From positions 74,500 to 138,499 of the forward strand of contig CAZXPW010000004.1 in the NCBI GenBank assembly GCA_964643355.1: a stretch of DNA of 64,000 nucleotides. Direction: 5' to 3'. Each line of letters opens with the position of its first letter. The first letter of the stretch is position 1. Of the stretch, positions 16,099 to 24,428 are shown piece after piece. Position numbers and translations under genes: made by a program. The notes beneath the pieces were generated by a model. The model saw only the letters and a list, made by a program, of their open reading frames with translations, ran no database searches and had not been told where the DNA came from. Source of the stretch: FEN-1350 sp964643355. Lineage in GTDB: Bacteria; Planctomycetota; Phycisphaerae; Sedimentisphaerales; Anaerohalosphaeraceae.

Positions 16099-18618
16099 TT
16101 TGCTCCGCGGTTCGACTCCCAGCAGGTTTCGTACGAAAAAGTCCATCCGGCGTCGCACGCCGTAGGGCGATCCTCCCGCGCCGTGATTGGCACCCGGGAA
16201 AACGACCAGTTCGAAATCCTTGTCGGCCTTGATCAGGGCGTTGACCACCTGCATCGTACTGGCCGGATCGACATTGCTATCCAGTTCACCGACGGTCAGC
16301 AGTAGCTTACCCGTCAGCTTGTGGGCCTGCGTGACATTCGATTGTTCCTCGTAATGCGGGCCAATCGGCCAGCCCATCCACTGCTCGTTCCACCAGATCT
16401 TGTCCATGCGATTGTCGTGGCATCCGCAATCGGCGGCCGCTGCTGTGTAGAAATCCCCGTGGGCCAGCACCGCCCGCAGCGCGCTTTGCCCGCCCGCCGA
16501 TCCGCCATAGACGCCGACGCGCGACAGATCCAGTTGCGGGTATTGGGCCGCCGCGGCCTTCATCCACAGGATCCGATCCGGAAATCCCGAATCGCCGAGG
16601 TTCTTCCAGCAGACATCGTGAAACGCCTTGGAGCGGAAGTTGGTCCCCATTCCGTCGATCTGCACGATCACAAATCCCAACTCCGCCAATCCCCGCTGGC
16701 GGCTTTCGGGACTAAAGGCCTTCGGCACAAACGCCCCCTGTGGCCCCGCATAGATATCCTCAATGACGGGGTATTTTTTGCCTTCGTCGAAGGTCATCGG
16801 CCGAAGGATGATGCCATAAATGTCCGTGCGCCCGTCGCGACCTTTGGCGACAAACCGCTCCGGCGCCCGCCAGCCAGTCGCCAGCAGGGCCGTCGCATCC
16901 GCCTTCTCCAATTCGCAAATTAGCTTGCCGTTGTCGCTGCGGCGCAGCTCCGTCACCGGCGGCAGATCGACGCGGCTGTAACGGTCGATGAAGAAGCGGC
17001 CGTCCGGAGAGAAGGTAACCTCGTGTGTGCCGTCGCCTTCCGTCAGGATGACAAGGCCCGACCCGTCCAGATTCACGCGGCACAAATGCAGGTAATACGG
17101 GTCCTGTTCGGGTCGGATGCCGCCGGCCCAGAACCACGCCTGCCGTTTCTCGGCGTCGATCCGCTCAACCCGTCGCACAACCCACTCGCCTTTGGTGATC
17201 GAGTTCTTCACCGAGCCGGTCTTGGCGTCGATCAGGTACAAGTGGTTCCAGCCATTCCGCTCGCTCATCCATACCAGCTCGTCGTCACCGAGCCAAAAAC
17301 AGAATAGTTTGTTGGTATAGTCCACAAATGTCGCCGGCGATTCGTCGGCGATTGTCCTTGCGGCGCCGGTGGCGGCATCGACCGCGATCAGCCGAAGCAC
17401 CTGATGCCCCCGCTGATTATACACAAACGAGAAACGCGAGCTGTCGGCCGACCATCGCAGGTCCTCAATACTCCAGGGTGTGGCGAAGATTCCGTCGGGG
17501 ACATCGATCCCTTTTCGGGTTTCGATATCAAATAGATAGGGCCGCGGCTGGTCGATCTTATCACCCGGCTTGGGATAGTCGATCGTGTGCAACTTCGGCT
17601 GGAGCTGGTCCTTCGGCGACGACTCTACGAACGAAACCTTGCGGGTCTCGCCCTTGCGGACTCGCATCGCCACCAGCTTTTTGGAATCCGGCGACCACAG
17701 CAGCTCGCGCGGGAAACCATCCTCGGCTGAACCGTCGGTGGTCAGCGCCGTTTCTTCCCGGGTCTCGGGGTTACGAAGCCAGACATTGCCGTCCTTGAGA
17801 AAGGCCACCCATTTTCCGTCCGGCGATTCGCCCCGTTGCCGTGCGAATCGCGGGGTCTGTTCATGCGGCTTGTCGCCTTCCGTCTGTTCGGCGATCACCG
17901 CGTCGCCGCCGTCGGCCGTGGCGACAAAGATCGCCAGCCGCCGATCCTGCTTGTCGGTGGCAAACCACACATGCCCGGCGAAGGTGTGCTGGCGGTGTTG
18001 CCCTCCGGCCGGGATCGTCGCGTAATGTTTGCGCTCGCCGCTTTCGTCATTCCAGTACAACTCCACCTCGAATCCGCAGCGATTGATGAAATTGATCCAG
18101 GTTTCCGCTCCCGTCTCGCGGGTAGGCCGCAATCGCCGCTGCGCCGGAAGCGTTTCGGCCGGAACATCCTCGCCGCTCATCTCTGCGATTTCGTAGGTAG
18201 CCAGTTCACAGCGGTATCGTTTGCTCTCGAAATTGAAACGAATCTCCGTCGCCGCATCGTTGAAACCAAGCCGGTCGATTCCAAGCCGCTGGGGTTTGAT
18301 TTCCTTGCCGGCCGCCTTGCTCAATGATTCAGCCAGCCGTGCCGCATCGAACGCCGGCTTGCGAGTCCCCGCCTCGACATCCACAAGGATATACTCGCCG
18401 GCCCCATCGGCCAGATCGACGCGATACCAGAACCGCGTGTTGCCCTCCAGCCAGTTGGGTCGCACGCGGTCGCGAATGACCTTGTTGGCGTACAGTTTCG
18501 ACAACCCCGCCGCGCGATCGTAGTCGCTCTTGGTCCCTTGTGCCAAAACAGGGATGCCCAGCCACAGCAGGATCAGAACAATCATATTTCGCCGATGGAA
18601 TCGCGATGTTGGTTTCAT
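16096..18618 (-). CDS. Dipeptidyl-peptidase IV-like S9 family serine peptidase, secreted
   Basis: 840 residues from ATG 18618; longer minus-strand frame lies inside the MFS gene and is rejected. Signal peptide MIVLILLWLGIPVLAQG. N-terminal beta-propeller (WLEGNTRFWYRVDLADG, SPDGKWVAFLKDGNVWLRN, SADSSRFSFVYNQRGH) followed by an alpha/beta-hydrolase: nucleophile S707 in VYGGSAGGQSA, D780 in GELDSNVDP, H812 in GANHGAGG, the standard spacing. A Glu-bearing segment near EDIYAGPQGAFVPKAF matches the S9B family. Releases dipeptides from peptides in the periplasm or outside. Its ATG overlaps the MFS stop by one base (TAATG), implying translational coupling with that transporter. Confidence 0.92.
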   Translation of the reverse strand: MKPTSRFHRRNMIVLILLWLGIPVLAQGTKSDYDRAAGLSKLYANKVIRDRVRPNWLEGNTRFWYRVDLADGAGEYILVDVEAGTRKPAFDAARLAESLSKAAGKEIKPQRLGIDRLGFNDAATEIRFNFESKRYRCELATYEIAEMSGEDVPAETLPAQRRLRPTRETGAETWINFINRCGFEVELYWNDESGERKHYATIPAGGQHRQHTFAGHVWFATDKQDRRLAIFVATADGGDAVIAEQTEGDKPHEQTPRFARQRGESPDGKWVAFLKDGNVWLRNPETREETALTTDGSAEDGFPRELLWSPDSKKLVAMRVRKGETRKVSFVESSPKDQLQPKLHTIDYPKPGDKIDQPRPYLFDIETRKGIDVPDGIFATPWSIEDLRWSADSSRFSFVYNQRGHQVLRLIAVDAATGAARTIADESPATFVDYTNKLFCFWLGDDELVWMSERNGWNHLYLIDAKTGSVKNSITKGEWVVRRVERIDAEKRQAWFWAGGIRPEQDPYYLHLCRVNLDGSGLVILTEGDGTHEVTFSPDGRFFIDRYSRVDLPPVTELRRSDNGKLICELEKADATALLATGWRAPERFVAKGRDGRTDIYGIILRPMTFDEGKKYPVIEDIYAGPQGAFVPKAFSPESRQRGLAELGFVIVQIDGMGTNFRSKAFHDVCWKNLGDSGFPDRILWMKAAAAQYPQLDLSRVGVYGGSAGGQSALRAVLAHGDFYTAAAADCGCHDNRMDKIWWNEQWMGWPIGPHYEEQSNVTQAHKLTGKLLLTVGELDSNVDPASTMQVVNALIKADKDFELVVFPGANHGAGGSPYGVRRRMDFFVRNLLGVEPRSK

Positions 18619-19907
18619 TATCCCCTCGTCGTCTTGGCTCGATAGGTTTCTTTCATCAGCAGCGAACAGACCAGCGCCGTCGCCGGCACGATCAACAGAA
18701 TCAACAAAACGCGCTGGTATCCGGCGACCGGATACGCACCGGCCTCGGATTTCCCGAAGGCGTCGAGAACCCGTCCCAGCAACGGCATCAGCGCAGCGCC
18801 TCCGAGAAACGGAAACAGATTCAGCATTCCAACGGCTGTTCCGGCCATGCGGACATCGAACAGTTCCTTGGTTGTCGTGAATCCCACGGCCATGATCGCC
18901 GTTCCGAAGATCCCGAATGTGAAAAACCACGCGACCAGCGCCGTCCGCGAAAGGTCGGCCGGGTGCAGGTTCAAATACGCAAATAGCGCCACCAGCGCCG
19001 CCGAACTGATCATCAGCATCTTTTTGCGGCTGTGCAGGATCGATTCCGAAACCCAGCCCAGCGCCGGGCTGCCGACGATCATCCCCCACGCGAACGAGCT
19101 GAGGATTCCTCCGGCCTCGGTGCGGCTCAGGCCGTAGGTGTGCATCAGATACGGTCCGCCCCACAGGCCCCCAAAGGAATAAAAGATTCCACAGGTACAG
19201 AAAAACCACAATCCCAACGGCCAGAACGGTCCGCAGCGCAGCACGGTACGAATGGCCTGCCTCAGCGGGATCGTCTCGGCCCGCTGGGGGTCGTCGTGAT
19301 CCAGCGCGATGATCGACGGCCAGCCCCGGCTCTGCGGATTGTCGCGAACGACGATCCATGCCAGCATGCACACGCCGAAGGTAACCCCGCCGATGATCTC
19401 GAACGAGATCCGCCAGCCGAACCGGCTGCTCAGCCAACCCAGCAGGCCCGTCCCCGCCAGCACGCCCATCCCGCCGACGGCGTTGAACATCCCCGTCATC
19501 ATCGCGAACTCATGATGGCGATACCATTGCGACAGGATCTTCATCGTTGCGATGAACACGGTGCTGACGCCCAGCCCGATGCAAAATCGCGCGACGATCG
19601 CCCATCCCAGCGTCGGCGACAAACCGAACAGCAGACTCCCCACCGCCGACAGCGGCAGAAAGATCGCCACCGTCTTTCGCGGCCCCAGCGAATCCGACAG
19701 CAGCCCCGCCGGAAACTGCATCACCGCATAGCAGTAAAAATAGATCGACCCCAGAACCCCCAGCGCCTGGCCGGTCGTGCCGAAGTCCCTGGCCACATCC
19801 CCGGCCACCACCGACATCGACAGCCGATGAAAGAACACGAAAAAATACGCCACGCTGAGGACGACAAAAACCGCCCAGCGATAGACAAACGCTCGTTCGA
19901 TCGACAT
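18618..19907 (-). CDS. MFS transporter
   Basis: 429 residues, about 12 helices. Start ATG 19907 with GGAG upstream. Motif A-like loop SDSLGPRKTVAIFLPLSAVGS after helix 2, and FHRLSMSVVAGDVARDFGTTGQALG at the N-terminus recalls anion:cation symporter and sugar-phosphate antiporter groups. Inner-membrane solute uptake or exchange. Directly coupled to the S9 peptidase gene (one-base overlap), which suggests import of peptides or products released by it, though MFS substrates cannot be predicted from sequence. Confidence 0.85.
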   Translation of the reverse strand: MSIERAFVYRWAVFVVLSVAYFFVFFHRLSMSVVAGDVARDFGTTGQALGVLGSIYFYCYAVMQFPAGLLSDSLGPRKTVAIFLPLSAVGSLLFGLSPTLGWAIVARFCIGLGVSTVFIATMKILSQWYRHHEFAMMTGMFNAVGGMGVLAGTGLLGWLSSRFGWRISFEIIGGVTFGVCMLAWIVVRDNPQSRGWPSIIALDHDDPQRAETIPLRQAIRTVLRCGPFWPLGLWFFCTCGIFYSFGGLWGGPYLMHTYGLSRTEAGGILSSFAWGMIVGSPALGWVSESILHSRKKMLMISSAALVALFAYLNLHPADLSRTALVAWFFTFGIFGTAIMAVGFTTTKELFDVRMAGTAVGMLNLFPFLGGAALMPLLGRVLDAFGKSEAGAYPVAGYQRVLLILLIVPATALVCSLLMKETYRAKTTRG

Positions 19908-20005
19908 CACTTTGGCTCCATGGGATTCCGGATTTCAGACAGCCGACAGTATAGCACTCCGGTCGGATCCTGTCTATCCGGCCGATTCGGAGGATGCGGA
20001 AGGAT

Positions 20006-21376
20006 TCATTGTCCCCACAATTCGCCGATCCTGCGGACGGTTTCTTCGACCAGCGTTTGTCCCCCTTTCGGACCGACGAGAAATTTGTCGGCGCTGTATC
20101 CGCCGCCCTGAACGCCCCTCGCCGTCGGCAGATATCCGCAATGAGCCCCTTCCAATTGCACCAGGATCGTCAAGGTTGCCGGACTGCGGGCCTCGATTCG
20201 TGCCCCGTAGTCCACATACAACTCGAAAGGACTGGTTGCCAACGCCACCTCTCCCAGACGAATCGCGTGGAACTCCACGGGTTTGACCGAATCGAGTTGA
20301 TAGAAAGGTTGCATATTGCCTTCATGCTCCGGCAGATCCACGGTCACAACCGTATGGCGAAACACGACCCGTTCGGTGGCCGACACAGCCGCGCCCTCCA
20401 TCGCCTCCGCCACGGCGCCGGAAATTCGCCGCGCGATATCCTGCCGGCGGGAAAGTCCTCTTCGCTGGATCATCGTCAGTTCGGCCTGCTGGCGGTAGAT
20501 CGGCCGCGGCGATAGGTCTCCCGCCGGCGCGCACAGCGGAAGCACGAAAAGGCCCTCGCCCAGACGCCTCCGCAGTTCCTGCCGCGTCTCATGCCAGAAA
20601 TCCGCCGAAATCTCGTTGAGGTTTTCCGTCTCCTGTGAAGTGCAGGCCAGCCCGACGACAATCCCGGATAAGGTATTGTTCCGGGTCCAGAAAAACAGCG
20701 CATCCACCGCCGGATCATCCGGACCTTCGATATGCGAAAAAGCGGGTTGTCCCGTCGTTCCATACATCACCGAAGTCCCGTCAAAATACTGCGCTCGCCG
20801 ATTTCGACCCACGACCGCAAATCCCATTCCCCAGTTCATCTTCGCCGGTTTTCGGTCTTTCCATGCGCGGACAATCGCCGGAACAAGCTTGCCCAGAAGA
20901 TAGTCGGCATACTCGGATGCCTTCAGTACCCCCGCATCCTTGCTAATGTCGTACAGAGCGCCGAATTTTTCGTCGCTCAGTCCCGGTCCCGTGTGCGTAT
21001 GTGTTGCCGCGATCAGGAGTTTGCGTCTGTCGAAATCCGCCAATTCGCTTTTGAGTTGTTCCTCGACCCGCTTCCGAAACGACCGCTCAATCAGCAACAG
21101 ATCACACGATACGAAGATCGCCTGTTCTTTCATGTCGCCCGGCCCGTGGGTTTCCAATGCCAATACGGTTGCCGTCAGAGGATCCCGTATGCCCGTGGAA
21201 ATCCGCTTATGCAATTGTCCCGTCAATGCGACTGCTCCGGGCGGCGTGATCTCCACCGTTGCCCATCCCGCACTCAATTCACCGGGACCGTCCTCCACGG
21301 CCGAACAAGCGGAAACCGCGACCAGCAAGACGGCCCGGCAAATCCACACGAATCGAACGGACTTTTGGATCACCAT
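20006..21376 (-). CDS. Neutral/alkaline ceramidase-domain lipoprotein
   Basis: 456 residues from ATG 21376, preceded by GGAGG at ideal spacing; the longer frame to 21478 lacks support. Lipobox VSAC with C24 indicates a lipid-anchored protein. N-terminal ceramidase motifs: SAGWATVEITPPG, VLALETHGPGDMKEQAIFVSCDLLLI, ATHTHTGPG (zinc histidines), VGLACTSQETENLNEISADF and LCAPAGDLSPRP. In this superfamily planctomycete members carry only the N-terminal catalytic-type domain; whether they cleave ceramide or another amide is unknown. Alone on its strand, divergent from the RND efflux operon. Confidence 0.82.
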   Translation of the reverse strand: MVIQKSVRFVWICRAVLLVAVSACSAVEDGPGELSAGWATVEITPPGAVALTGQLHKRISTGIRDPLTATVLALETHGPGDMKEQAIFVSCDLLLIERSFRKRVEEQLKSELADFDRRKLLIAATHTHTGPGLSDEKFGALYDISKDAGVLKASEYADYLLGKLVPAIVRAWKDRKPAKMNWGMGFAVVGRNRRAQYFDGTSVMYGTTGQPAFSHIEGPDDPAVDALFFWTRNNTLSGIVVGLACTSQETENLNEISADFWHETRQELRRRLGEGLFVLPLCAPAGDLSPRPIYRQQAELTMIQRRGLSRRQDIARRISGAVAEAMEGAAVSATERVVFRHTVVTVDLPEHEGNMQPFYQLDSVKPVEFHAIRLGEVALATSPFELYVDYGARIEARSPATLTILVQLEGAHCGYLPTARGVQGGGYSADKFLVGPKGGQTLVEETVRRIGELWGQ

Positions 21377-21495
21377 GAGTATGACCTCCGCGACAACTTG
21401 TGCTTTGCATTGCCGTACAGAATAACCGCAAACCCATTCAAACAAAAGGGCTGTTTTGCTCCAATTTTTCTTCCGCAAATTCGATCATATTCCCA

Positions 21496-21556
21496 TTGAA
21501 TCCGGAGAGTTCCCGTCATAGAATACTCGGCGATCATTTGTGGTTCGTTGTACAAC
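21496..21556 (+). promoter_or_regulatory. RND operon promoter with palindrome
   Basis: TTGAAT (21496-21501), 17-base spacer, TAGAAT (21519-21524). A perfect 10-base palindrome GTTGTACAAC (21547-21556) lies about 25 bases past the predicted start and may be an operator. Confidence 0.5.
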
Positions 21557-21614
21557 AGGTGATTCGGAGGGGTGAACAAGAGTGACCTGGGTTGTCGGGG
21601 TAAATTTTATAACG

Positions 21615-23219
21615 ATGACAGCAACCGATCGCCATCCAATCGTGGGAGTGTTGTCGTGCCTGCTGGGCCTTCTGTTGACTTCCTGCCATTCCCTGGAAGT
21701 CGCGGCCCCGCCCATGATCCTCAGTCCCGGTCCGTTCGATCCCAATTCTCCGCAGATTCGTTCTGCTCCAACGGAAACGACGCCCTCGGTTGTTCCCGAT
21801 ACCGGCCCTTTGGGCTTGACCGTCGCCTCGGCCGTATTGCTCGGTCTGGAGAACAATCGATCTCTTCTCGTCCAGCGGTTCAATCCGCAAATCGCCTCGA
21901 CATGGGAACAGCAGGCCCTGTCGGTCTTCGATCCCGTTTTGACCGCCCAGTACTCCAATCTCCAGCGCAAGATTGAAGACGGCCCCATCCGTTCCCGGAC
22001 CTCGACCCGGATGAATTCCGTCGGCTTTGGTCTGGAGCAATATTTTCCCGCCGGGACCTCGCTGGGCTTGTTCGGTAGTACCGACATAGACGAACAGACC
22101 GATGTCGGCGAATACGGCACGCGCCTCGGTTTCTCGGCAAACCAACCGCTGCTCCGCGGATTCGGTTCCGAAGTCAACTTGGCCTCGGTCCATCAGGCGC
22201 AACTCGATACTCGAATCTCCGAATACGAATTGCGCGGGTATGTCCTGTCGCTGGTCGCTCAGATCGAACAGACTTACTGGAGTTATATCCTGGCCGAACG
22301 GAAGATCGAAATCTATTCCCAATCTCTTGAACTGGCTAAAACGCAGTTGCAACAAACCGAAGATCGCATTCAGGTCGGGAATCTGGGAGCCAGCGAACGA
22401 GCCGCCGCCCAGGCCGAAGTCGCGCTTCGAAACGAAGACCTCATTGATGCCCGCAACAATCTGGAATTGATCCGTTTGGCTCTCCTGCGCCTGATGAATC
22501 CGCCCGGCGCCGATCTTTGGGATCGCCCGATTCAATTACTAAGCAATCCACTCGATTTGTCCGATGAACTGAAACCTGTCGAATCGTATGTTGCCGCCGC
22601 TTTAGATCTTCGACCCGACCTCAACCAGGCCCGCCTGCTGCTGCGGCGAAACGAGTTGGAAGTCGTCAAAACCCGAAACGGCCTGCTGCCCAAACTCGAC
22701 TTGTTTATCACTCTCGGGAAAAGCGGATATGCGGATTCATTCGGCTCGTCCATCGACCGTCTGGATCGGGACAATTACGATGTCCTGGCGGGATTGTCCT
22801 TGGAGTACCCCCCCCTCAATCGCGCGGCCGGAGCTCGGAACCTTCGAGCGACCCTCAGTCGCCAACAGGCCCGCGAAGCCATCGACAACCTTACCCAACT
22901 GGCCCAGGTGGATGTCCGTAGTGCCTATCTGCAAATCCTCCGCAATCGAGAGCAAATGATTGCCACCGCCGCCACGCGATCCCTGCAGGAGGAAAAGCTC
23001 CGGGTCGAAACCGAAAAATTCAATGTCGGAAAATCGACTTCCCTGTTGGTCGCTCAGGCCCAGCGGGACCTGGTTTCCAGCCGGATTTCCGAAGTCGAGG
23101 CCGTAATCAACGGCATACGGGCGTGGGTTCTTCTGTACAATCAGGATGGGTCGTTGCTTCGGCGGCGGGGTATCGTCTGTCCCGGAGACCAACCGGTTCG
23201 ACCGACAGATCAACCCTGA
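21615..23219 (+). CDS. TolC-family outer membrane efflux lipoprotein
   Basis: 534 residues from ATG 21615, giving a clean lipoprotein signal with lipobox LTSC; a GTG at 21582 would add 11 residues. Body is alpha-helical with two homologous halves: SVFDPVLTAQYSNLQRK, GTRLGFSANQPLLRGFG, LASVHQAQLDTRISEYELRGYVLSLVAQIEQTYW, and the second copy around ALDLRPDLNQARLLLRRNELEVVKTRNGLLPKLDL and SSRISEVEAVINGIRAW. Forms the outer membrane channel of a tripartite pump. First gene of the TolC-adaptor-pump operon (next gene 42 bases on). Confidence 0.9.
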   Translation: MTATDRHPIVGVLSCLLGLLLTSCHSLEVAAPPMILSPGPFDPNSPQIRSAPTETTPSVVPDTGPLGLTVASAVLLGLENNRSLLVQRFNPQIASTWEQQALSVFDPVLTAQYSNLQRKIEDGPIRSRTSTRMNSVGFGLEQYFPAGTSLGLFGSTDIDEQTDVGEYGTRLGFSANQPLLRGFGSEVNLASVHQAQLDTRISEYELRGYVLSLVAQIEQTYWSYILAERKIEIYSQSLELAKTQLQQTEDRIQVGNLGASERAAAQAEVALRNEDLIDARNNLELIRLALLRLMNPPGADLWDRPIQLLSNPLDLSDELKPVESYVAAALDLRPDLNQARLLLRRNELEVVKTRNGLLPKLDLFITLGKSGYADSFGSSIDRLDRDNYDVLAGLSLEYPPLNRAAGARNLRATLSRQQAREAIDNLTQLAQVDVRSAYLQILRNREQMIATAATRSLQEEKLRVETEKFNVGKSTSLLVAQAQRDLVSSRISEVEAVINGIRAWVLLYNQDGSLLRRRGIVCPGDQPVRPTDQP

Positions 23220-23261
23220 TCCTGGAAGGATCCAACCGCGTCTTTTCAGAAAGAATGGAGA

Positions 23262-24416
23262 ATGAAAGATTTAAATCGGACCGTCTTGGGGCCATGGGTA
23301 AAAACCGCAGGAATGTGCCTGATTGGCCTGATGGGGTTTGCCGCATGCGCGAAACAATCCCCCCCGCACAATTCGGCTCAGGGAAATTCAACCCGACCGG
23401 CCATGCCTCCGGTCCCGGTCAAGGTTGCCCCCGTGGTGCAAAAGGATACGGTCGTTGAACTGAAAACCTTCGGCCATGTCGAGGAGTACTCCAGCGTCGA
23501 GGTCAAAGCCCGCATCACCGGATATCTCATGGAGGTCTATTTTACGGAAGGTCAGATGGTCCGTAAAGGCGATTTGCTGGCCTCCATCGATCCGCGGGAG
23601 CCCCAGGTCGCCCTGAAAATCGCCCAAGCCAATCTGCAGCGAGATCAGGCCCAGTTGCAGAACGCGCTGCGGGAGGCCGACCGCCAAACCAAACTTCTCG
23701 AAAAAGGCATTGCCTCCCAGGATACCTACGATGCCACGATGACCGCCGTCGAGACGCTCCGTGCCGCCATCCTGGCCGATCAGGCCGCCATCGACAAGGC
23801 CCAGCTTCAAATCGAATATTGTTCGATCCGGTCCCCCATCGACGGCCGTGTAGGAAAATTGCATGTCAATCCCGGGAATATCATCAAGACCGATGATACC
23901 TCTGTGGTAACCATCAAACAGGTCGATCCCATCTATGTCTCGTTCACGGTGGCTCAGCAGTATCTCCCGATGATCCGCAGGATCAGCGCCGCCGGAGACC
24001 TGGAAGTCCTGGCCGTCCCCTCCGAATCCCCGGATGAGCCGATCCGCGGCAGGTTGTCCTTTATTGATAACGCCATTGACTCCGATACCTTAAATATTCG
24101 TCTTAGGGCCACATTTGCCAACCCCGAATCCCGACTCTGGCCCGGACAGTATGTCGATGTGGTGGCCAAACTGGAAACCCTGACCGATTCCCTGGTGATT
24201 CCTACCCCCGCGATTCAGACTGGACAAAAAGGTCAGTTTGTCTATGTCGTCAAAACCGATCATTCCGTGGAAGCAAAACCCGTGACGATCCGATTGTCCC
24301 TCGATCTCGAATCGGTGGTCCAGGGCCTTCTGCCGGGGGAAACGGTTGTTACCGACGGCCATTTGCGGCTGATCCCCGGAGCCAAAGTTGTGATTCCCGA
24401 TTCCAAATCCGAGTGA
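23262..24416 (+). CDS. RND efflux periplasmic adaptor (MFP) lipoprotein
   Basis: 384 residues. Lipobox FAAC in the signal (LMGFAACAKQ). Adaptor architecture in order: beta-barrel start VKVAPVVQKDTVVELKTFGHVEEYSSVEVKARITGYL, lipoyl half DLLASIDPREPQVALK, helical hairpin (LQRDQAQLQNALREADRQTKLLEKG), second lipoyl half CSIRSPIDGRVGKLHVNPGN, then membrane-proximal domain to the C-terminus. Links the inner-membrane pump to the TolC-like channel. Twelve bases separate it from the pump gene. Confidence 0.93.
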   Translation: MKDLNRTVLGPWVKTAGMCLIGLMGFAACAKQSPPHNSAQGNSTRPAMPPVPVKVAPVVQKDTVVELKTFGHVEEYSSVEVKARITGYLMEVYFTEGQMVRKGDLLASIDPREPQVALKIAQANLQRDQAQLQNALREADRQTKLLEKGIASQDTYDATMTAVETLRAAILADQAAIDKAQLQIEYCSIRSPIDGRVGKLHVNPGNIIKTDDTSVVTIKQVDPIYVSFTVAQQYLPMIRRISAAGDLEVLAVPSESPDEPIRGRLSFIDNAIDSDTLNIRLRATFANPESRLWPGQYVDVVAKLETLTDSLVIPTPAIQTGQKGQFVYVVKTDHSVEAKPVTIRLSLDLESVVQGLLPGETVVTDGHLRLIPGAKVVIPDSKSE

Positions 24417-24428
24417 GGCCTTGCCTTT

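Noticed and set aside
18619..19437. N-terminal extension of the S9 peptidase frame
   Set aside because: It is the opposite reading of the MFS gene on the same strand; a signal peptide and coupled ATG at 18618 mark the true start.
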